This document shows, piece by piece, positions 57,120 through 64,000 of a stretch of DNA of 64,000 bases. Numbering within the stretch: position 1 is the stretch's first letter; each line of letters begins with the position of its first letter. The DNA comes from Phytophthora hibernalis (taxonomy: Eukaryota > Oomycota > Peronosporomycetes > Peronosporales > Peronosporaceae). The notes under the pieces were generated by a model. It was given only the letters and a program-made list of their open reading frames with translations. It ran no database searches and had not been told where the DNA came from. Where the stretch lies: positions 147,821 to 211,820 of the forward strand of contig JAAKBF010000120.1 in NCBI GenBank assembly GCA_012656075.1. The letters are read 5' to 3'. The translations under genes were made by a program, and so were the position numbers.

Positions 57120-58275
57120 TCGTGTGGGTAACATATCTCTACACGGGCCGGTACAGGCTCCTGATGCTGTACCAAGACAGGTTACGGCTGTGGGTAACAC
57201 ATGACCACGCCAAGAGTCCCGACACGATGAGGACTGAAGTTCCAGGAAGAAGCTCGGAGTCAACGACAACTCCTTCGACGCCGCCGCCAGAAGAATGCTA
57301 TCACATCTTCGACGGCAGGACTGGCCGCAAGGTCACGTCCGGGTCTGTCCAGTTGGAGGCCCTGCAGCAGATGTCGGATCTCCTGCATCGTTATGTTATG
57401 CCGATCAACTGGGCTTCATGCCCAGCATGTGTGACTGCAACATCAGTAGCCCACATCGCTGTCATTCGTCGCGCTGTACGGGCTTCGACTGACGTACTGT
57501 TGACTAGAACAACCGCAATAGTGGATTAAGTCCACGTGAGGTCAAGAATGCCAATACCGTGGCCAAGACAGAGGTGCGTTACTCATTGGGTAACCAAGTA
57601 CCTCACGGTCGAACAGGACTCTTGAAGCCTCCATCAATACGCCTCTGGACGTGGGTAACCAAGTTCCACGTCCGAATGACCGTCGACGACGCCGTAGCCG
57701 GCACATGTCGGCTCTGGTCTTGTATCAGACCAAAGTCGCTACGAACGACTCGCAGCAGTGCTCCGCAAGCATGGACTGCTCGATGGCGTACCTTGCGGTG
57801 AAACTGTACGTGAACGTGGTGTCGACGAACACAACGTCCCACCTCCCACTGGATCGGCACGTACTGTGCCATTGGACACACGGTCGCTCAGACCTCAACT
57901 GAAGAGGAAGTCGCCGGTTGCACTTCATGTTTGGGTAACATAGCTCCACACACCAAGGCAGGTAACATAGTTCCGCATAGAGCTATTACAGCTCGGAGAG
58001 GTGAGGTCGGAATAATTTCACCTGGCGTGGGTAACATCGTTCCACGTCAGATCGCGCAGACTCAAACTGCTTGCGAGCTGGTAGCATGCCAGTAGCGTTC
58101 GACACGGTCGCCCAGACCTAAACTGAAGAGGAAGACGCAAGTTGCGGTTCCTGTGTGGATAACACAGTTCCACACATCAAGGCGGGTAACGTAGTTCCCG
58201 ACGAGCCTTAACAAATCGGAAGAAGTGAGGCCGTTAAGACCTTACCTGACGTCGGTAACATCGATCCACGTCAAG
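57120..58275 (+). repeat. Dispersed GGTAAC...TTCC motif array
   Basis: At least ten variants of GGGTAACATAGTTCCACA occur at 57,126, 57,192, 57,591, 57,653, 57,932, 57,961, 58,031, 58,159, 58,186 and 58,254. In one frame they encode a recurring Val-Gly-Asn-x-Val-Pro peptide. The array lies where pol would be expected. Confidence 0.6.
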
Positions 58276-58325
58276 TCGCGCAGACTCAAACTGGTAGCGG
58301 TCTGGCTGCAAGCCAGCCGCGGTCG
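57880..58325 (+). repeat. Tandem duplication with 224-bp period
   Basis: AACTGAAGAGGAAG recurs at 57,897 and 58,121 with matching surroundings (CACGGTCG before, GCGCAGACTCAAACT after). This gives two diverged units of about 224 bases. Confidence 0.7.
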
Positions 58326-59651
58326 ACAAAGTCGACCGGACACGGCTTTGGTCGTAAGAGGGGGAGATGCTGGGAAATACCTTTCCTCCCGAGTCTCTGT
58401 TGAGACTAGTTTCCTCACGGAAAGTGTTGTTGGTAGAAACCAACAACTGTGTGTACAATACGTGTACACAGACACGTACTCTGACCGAAAGGAAGACGAG
58501 TTATTACGTGGGTCGGTGGTCTTGTATATTACAAATATTTACGCTACCTATCGTCTTGTTCGCAGGCTTTTATGCTTGCGGCACTTATGGTGGCCGTGGT
58601 ATTTGCCGTATACGGCGTACTTCTGGTGCACGGGGTTCCGACCCTGTACGCCGTCGTGGTCGTGGACCTGTACACCGACGTGGCGTACGTCTACGGGCCA
58701 TTGAACCGTACGTCGATATGATGTACGCCTACATGGGTATGTACATATGATCATCGGACAGAACGTATACGTGGTCATCAACCCGTACGCCGACGTGGTC
58801 GCGAACGTTTAAACCCACGTCACGTGACCATGGACTTGTACGCGGTCATGGTCATCTAAATAACCGAGTGTCGTGCATGCCTGCACGCACTCTGACCATG
58901 TCCTGGTCTGGGCGATGCGCGACGCAGTCGCCGATGCCGCGTTGACAGTGGTGGGTCCACCAAATAACCCGCCACAATGCTAAAAGTACCGTTGGGTACG
59001 TTGGTATCGATGCCCGACACCGATTATTCTTTGGTTTGGTACCCAAGACGCGGGGAAGAGCTTGCGGCTCCACCCAGCACTCTCTAGGCTGCTAATAGCG
59101 GCCATCGAATGACAAACTGAAGCATGGTGCTTCTATGCTATGGTAAATGCTTGACCTGAGCCCGTGTACGGCTGCGAGGGTCCACTCGGGGTCGGCCGTG
59201 GCTAGCGTGACCCATACCGGGCTGCTACCACGCCAGGAGATGAGCTGCGAACTCACTCCACGCTTGGGCTATGCGATAGCCTTCAAGGTGTAGCCCCGCG
59301 CGGGACGAACACGACACACGAAGTGTCAGGAGGGCCCACGGGTCCTCCGCCGTGAACTGCAGGTGGTCGAGGAGGACCACCGCGCGTTTGGATGATTACA
59401 TCCCGTGCCGAAGCACTAGACACTTGCTAGCGCCCAATCCCAGGCCAACTATGCCCGTCGGCACTGCGGCCAACGTCGTCGCGAGTGCATGAATGCAGCT
59501 CGCAGTGTCCGCCGTGGACACAAGTCACTGTGTGACCGACGAGAGGGAGCGCCAGTCGTGCTTAGGCGCCCGAGAATTGCCCCTTTGGGTGTTTGAATTC
59601 TCTCACTTCTGATTGGAGAATCCGGTCTGATTCTCAGTTAAGTGGGGAGCA

Positions 59652-59933
59652 TGTACTGGGGTACATAAAGAGTGACATCCGCCACTCTTTAGAGTCCATG
59701 GTACATTGTACCGGTTGGCTGTGTGCCAACCATGGACGCTTTTTAGCTTTTACTTTAGATGACTTAGAGTTTGTATGCTACAAGCTCACCTCAGCTATAA
59801 AATATATTCAGTCTTTATCTTGCTATCAAACCCGCAGGCAGTTCCCATAGGCCGGGAACAGTGAACATATCGTTCACTGAGAGCCTTTGCTCTCTTACGC
59901 TTCCTCAAGGCAAGGTGCTGTGTGACCCCGTCA
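59652..59933 (+). repeat. LTR-element 3' LTR
   Basis: 282 bases from TGTACTGGGG to CCCCGTCA, differing at about a dozen positions from the 5' LTR. Confidence 0.75.
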
Positions 59934-59986
59934 TTCATCGTGTCGAAGAAAAGTTCGTCCTTCGACTGATCAACAGAAATTGTCTA

Positions 59987-61071
59987 TCAGGCACGCGTTT
60001 TCGTGTTCATAATTGATGTTTCTCTCCCGTGGAAAGATGGTGAAAATGGCTTGTGCGATTGTCGGGAGGCTACGAAACGTGTTCTATGTGGTCGTCGACG
60101 AGAGTCTGTTTGTGTATCACTTGAAGGTGCAATCAAGAATTTCCTTCGGTATCTTCGGAATAGTGCATGGGGTTCAAGCATCGAGCTTTGTTGTGCGGTT
60201 ATCCCGACCGCGCAATCGTTTGGAGCTTGCACAGCCCCATAGTTTTGGTCAGGGATTAGCTCATGCTTGAAGATTGACCCACGTTGTAGTGTTGGTGCCG
60301 GTACTTCTCGTAAGTAGACGCGGTATGCCTCCGACGCCCAGCGCCCATGCATGCGTATCGTGTCCGCCCCGACTCCTGCAGCGTGCAGCGCAGTCGCACC
60401 TCCGGTTCTCAAAGACTGGGTCTAAATTGAGTGCGGGTCTTAGTTGCGACTTTGCAGCTTGACGGAGCACTTTGGTCATGACTTCTGTTGCGAGCATTTG
60501 TCGGTGTCCGGTTGAGCACAATGGTGCATTTCGGGGTAGCTTGAGAATTTCGGCGTTCCGTTTGATCAGTGGAGCAGCGATCACGGGGCATACCGGTGCT
60601 TGACCACTCTTCAGCATTGTTCTCCGTGCTGAGCGACCATGTTGGTCAGTCTTGCTTCCTCTCCAGTTGATGTCTGCTATTGACGCCTTGCTGAAGATAT
60701 TTGTGTTTGCACCGTTCTTGTCCTGGATAGTCACGTCACCGACTTGAAGGCAGTAATTACATCGCTTGCCTTGTGCCGAGAGATATTCCGATCCTCCCAG
60801 GAAAAAGAAGAAGCCCAGCACCACAGCACCACAAATGACGCGGTGCTGGGAGACGGACAAATCTGCGGCGTTGAGGATGGAGCGAATCATGTCGAATGAG
60901 ACGGCGGCGCGTTGTCGACGAGGGGACTGAGTCGACGCATACCTTGGAGGACGAGCGCATGTTGGGGTTCGAGAGACGGGTTGAATCCGGCATACATCCG
61001 ATGACACCATCGTATATGGCTGAGTTTAGTCCATATCGCAACCGTTCCGACTTCCCTACACTTTCCGACAC
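59987..61071 (-). pseudogene. Tyrosine recombinase (Crypton/DIRS type), frameshifted
   Basis: Minus strand: VVLGFFFFLGGSEYLSAQGK (about 60,815) is the usual hydrophobic helix before SEYL. DVTIQDKNGANTNIF and APVCPVIAAPLIKR follow, then the catalytic end LRTGGATALHAAGVGADTIR with MHGRWASEAYRVYLRE (about 60,412-60,305). Arg, GGATALH-type block, GRW and Tyr are all present. One frame change near 60,410 joins the halves. No reverse transcriptase lies nearby, so a Crypton or an isolated DIRS end are both possible. The last part of the frame (about 60,165-59,987) overlaps a CRN fragment on the other strand. Confidence 0.65.
60037..60160 (+). pseudogene. Crinkler (CRN) N-terminal fragment
   Basis: The frame from ATG 60,037 reads MVKMACAIVGRLRNVFYVVV, then DESLFVYHLKVQ, a good match to the first 35 residues of CRN effectors (MVKL-CAIVG start, then a DLK-like turn). 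Similarity ends before the LFLAK motif, and no C-terminal effector domain follows. It lies antisense within the 3' part of the tyrosine recombinase reading frame. Confidence 0.6.
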
Positions 61072-61283
61072 TCAGGAGGGTATGGATACGCCCCCGGAAC
61101 CTGGTACCACAAAGTGTGGGTCCGTTGTCAATCTGCTCTTTTCTCCGGTACCATTATCACGACAGTTGCACTGTGTATCGTGGCGCGGCCATAACCGGGA
61201 CAAAAAAACTGTCAACCGTAAGATATGAATCTCAATAATTGACAACATGGGAGGAGGAATATTGGTTGGCTGCCTTAAATCAA

Positions 61284-61496
61284 AAGAAAAGCGGAAGCCG
61301 CAGCAGAAGCAGGAAGCCACCGCTGGACGCAGGAGCAGGAAGCCACAGCAGAAGCAGGAGGCCACCACTGAACGCAGGATCAGGTAGCCGCCGAACGCCG
61401 GAGGAAGAAGCCGCAGGAGAAGCAGGAAGCCACCGCCGAACGCCGGAGGAAGAAGCCGAAGCAGAAGCAGGAACCCGCCGCCAAACGCAGTAAATA
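61284..61496 (+). repeat. GC-rich imperfect minisatellite
   Basis: Repeats of about 45-55 bases built from AGAAGCAGGAAGCCACCGC and CGAACGCCGGAGGAAGAAGC. In the plus frames it encodes Arg/Ser/Pro- or Gln/Lys-rich low-complexity peptides. It lies between the recombinase and the second MULE. Confidence 0.75.
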
Positions 61497-61892
61497 TGGT
61501 ACGTCACTTGACTCTGTCACTGGTGTGCATTGCATCTAATTAATAGCTGATGTTACGATGCAGCCTCTAACACATGAGTTGGAGCCACGGACTCTGGCTG
61601 GACCGTGACATCATGATCCAAGCCGCCTGCGACCTCGACTTCTAAGCAACGATTGCGAGAGCGACTCATTGGCTGAGACTTGTGAAAACGACGACTCTGG
61701 AGACAGCGATTTACCCTACGCAACCAAGTGGCGCAGCTCGCGATAAAAGGCGCATCGCTTTTGCCAATGCTGAAGCCATTATGAAGCATTCGGGGAGCCC
61801 AGACGAAACTTCTTTGTCGGAGGGGACGCTTTACCCCAGACAGTTCTGGAGACGAAGCCAAGGATCTTGCCGATGATGTCGACCACGTTGAG

Positions 61893-63952
61893 ATGGTCGA
61901 GGCACAGGAGCAGGCATCGGTGGAGCTACATGATCTCCAGGACACCACTTCGGATGCTGTACCGACTGAAATTCCCAGAATTGTACCGACATACGCCAAT
62001 CCGGTACGATTAAATCCAAAGTCGTACCGGATCCAACAAAAACTCACTTACAATGAATATGGTTTTGTAGACGACGAACAAGGGGCAATCGACTGTGGGG
62101 AAGATGATGCAATTGCTATTGCGCTTGAGGCATCTCGCGGGCGTGTTGTGGAGGATGATGGGGTCTGTATGGCTGGAATTGTATTCGACGACTGGGATTT
62201 TTTTACCTCGTTATTGATGCACGCCAAGAGGACATGGCAGTTGCTCTCGAAGAGAACTTCATGTAGCACGAAACTTCGTAACAAGTAGCTGCTGGAGCGT
62301 GGCTTACGAGAAGATGACCCCAGCTTCTACCTGAATAATTTCCCTTCTACGCAGTTACGCTACTATGTACCCAGGGAATACAGCACCCCCGAAGGGCAAG
62401 GGCAAGCGTCAATTATTCGCCACCTGGTATGTGAAGCCAAGGTGAAGGCCCTGGCTTGTCGTGACGGAGAAGGCGTGTGGAAGGTGAACATCTCCTGGGA
62501 AGGAGCGCGTAATCATCTTCGTTGCGAAGAGCTGTTCCGGTACTTCTCCGAGAATCGTCGAATCAAGGATCCTGAAATGCTACTTCGGGTTAAGACGATG
62601 AGGAAAGGATCTTCGGCTGAAGGCATTTTGAGGCACCTGCGCGACGAAACAGGTAAGGACACTTGGTGATCTAGCCAATTCTTTGATGCCAACAGCACTT
62701 GAAATACTTGTTTGTCATTAGGGAAAATCATGGAGTTACGGACATCCACAACTTGCTCGCTACGCTGAAGCGTGAGAGTCGTGGAGGGATGACGGATGAA
62801 GAACGCACACTCGAGATACTGCGTGAGTTCTGTGAAACAAAGGAGAATTCGGCATCCTTATCCATGAACAAGTCATCGGGGCTCGTACACGCCGTATGCT
62901 TCAGACAGCAGGTCAAAAAAACTTTTCAAAGCGTTTCCGGAGGCAGTAATGGTAAACTCCACGCACGGCACGAACCGAAACCACTACAAGTTGTTCAGCC
63001 TACTCGTAGACGACGTTTTCGGCAAGGTACGGCACGCTGTGGCACGTATCATTTTTGATATTGGACGTACCGGATGGGTTCCGAATGTACCGGATGGGTA
63101 CCGGATACCGTCTTATCTTTTATTTGTGTTGACTGTAGGACCAATACGTCCACCATGCTATATCGTGGAGAGCGAATCCAAGGCAAATTTGTCGTTTTGT
63201 CTGAAGAACTTCAAGGAATCGAACCCTTCTTGAGTCAATATTCGTGTTTTAGTCACCGATAAGGACTTCGCGGAAAGGATGAGTTGGCGGCGTTTTCCGG
63301 AAGCTCGTCAAATACTCTGCCAGTTCTACGTCGTTGATTATCTCAGGAAACAGGTACTGAACAGGATCGAGCTCATGATTGCACGACGATATTCGCTAAC
63401 ACAAATTCATATCCTTGTATAGATTGGAAGCAGATGTAGACGTCGGTCTGACGAAAAGAAGGAAATGGTGGCGGCTCTACAGTTAATGATGAAAGCAGAA
63501 AGTTCACAGGCGTACAAAGAATACCGCGAGGACATGTTGAGGACGTTTAGGGCGACACAAAGGACCATTTCTTGGAGTATTTCGAGGCGAACTGGGAAAA
63601 CTGTAAGCCGGATTGGATGGATTATCACCGCGACAATCTTGGTTACTTGAACAACCACACCAATAACCGAATCAAGAGCGGCTGGGGTAAAATCAAGCAA
63701 GTGGTAGATCGCGAGGACGTTATTGACGAGTTGATCAGCAAATTGATCAAGGCGCAAGAATGGGCCCAAGAGAAATTTATGAAGGAATTTAGAAGGTTGG
63801 GGACTCGTCAGACTCTGGATGCAGTGGATGCTGTCGATCCCAAGCTGATGACACTTTCTGTCCAGCTGAGCACACACACTTATCGCCTCGTCCGAGATCA
63901 GGTCAAGTTTGCTCTCAGCGCAGATGCACAGTATGAAGTGAAGGTCCATTGA
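61893..63952 (+). pseudogene. MULE (ZSWIM-like) transposase, frameshifted
   Basis: From an acidic leader (61,893, possibly starting earlier near 61,810) the protein continues with FPSTQLRYYVPREY (62,343), a DNA-binding-like block ISWEGARNHLRCEELFRYFS (62,490) and REFCETKENSASLSMNKSSG. The DDE core follows: VMVNSTHGTNRNHYKLFS (62,946) holds Asn where the family has the first catalytic Asp, and VLVTDKDFAER (63,247) has the second Asp. The C-terminal helical part is CKPDWMDYHRDNLGYLNNHT with NNRIKSGWGKIKQVVDRED (63,600-63,710), ending at 63,950. Frame changes occur near 62,270, 62,670, 62,940, 63,050-63,240 and 63,420-63,580. A SWIM zinc finger, if present, would have to lie beyond the stop. Confidence 0.65.
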
Positions 63953-64000
63953 TCAAATGCAGAGCTCAGTGAACAGAAGGATGGCGAGGACACGATGCAT

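Larger units (their letters stand above)
55259..59933 (+). mobile_element. Gag-only LTR retrotransposon, non-autonomous
   Basis: Two similar LTRs enclose a gag gene with a zinc knuckle, followed by 3 kb with no protease, reverse transcriptase or integrase motifs that I can find. This middle part instead contains tandem and dispersed repeats. The gag type suggests Gypsy ancestry. Confidence 0.65.

Noticed and set aside
57120..58325. Repeat array as a CRISPR-like or satellite array
   Set aside because: Spacing is irregular and the motifs lie inside an LTR element, with coding-like variation.
58225..58704. 159-codon frame in the pol position of the LTR element
   Set aside because: No reverse transcriptase, protease or integrase motif; overlaps tandem repeats.
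1..64000. CRISPR arrays, bacterial defence islands or operons
   Set aside because: No regularly spaced short repeats and no Cas-like genes; introns and retrotransposons show a eukaryotic genome.

Overview
The window looks like a transposon-packed stretch of an oomycete nuclear genome, most likely Phytophthora or a close relative. The lineage call rests on four things: a secreted cystatin-like protease inhibitor of the EPIC type, two Crinkler (CRN) N-terminal fragments, the mix of DIRS, PiggyBac, HARBI1-like and MULE transposons with RNase-H-bearing LINEs, and short GT-AG introns. I saw no CRISPR array, bacterial operon, tRNA or rRNA.

Layout. 1-842 (minus) is the N-terminal part of a MULE transposase running off the left edge. 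4.1-4.8 kb is a decayed START-like gene. 5.3-11.7 kb (plus) is the largest host gene: a very large GTPase of the VLIG type followed by a Cys/His-rich region and a von Willebrand factor A domain, interrupted by many single-base frameshifts. 12.7-13.2 kb holds an intact gene for a GyrI/AraC-type effector-binding domain, and a near-identical intact copy lies at 54.4-54.9 kb in a roughly 1.3 kb inverted segmental duplication. 14.5 kb carries the intact cystatin-like effector. 15,993-19,323 is a PiggyBac element with TTAA on both sides. 19.5-29.5 kb is a DIRS element (minus) split by a complete Copia element (20,521-25,169). 31.4-31.6 kb is a broken CRN N-terminus. 32.5-35.8 kb holds a charged TE-associated ORF and two different DDE transposases. 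36.1-38.1 kb is the 5' half of a second Copia element.

39.0-53.4 kb is the best-resolved structure. A minus-strand host coding segment is split by a minus-strand LINE flanked by an 11-bp target duplication. That LINE is itself split by a 9.4 kb plus-strand LINE flanked by a 14-bp target duplication. 55.3-59.9 kb is an LTR element with a gag gene but no recognisable pol. 60.0-61.1 kb is a tyrosine recombinase overlapped antisense by another CRN fragment. 61.3-61.5 kb is a minisatellite, and 61.9-63.95 kb is a second MULE transposase.

A recurring feature is that many frameshifts, in host and transposon genes alike, sit in homopolymer runs one base too short. This suggests sequencing or assembly error as much as gene decay, so several 'pseudogene' calls may be intact in the organism. 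The nonsense codons and catalytic substitutions in the LINEs and MULE are not of this type and look like real decay.
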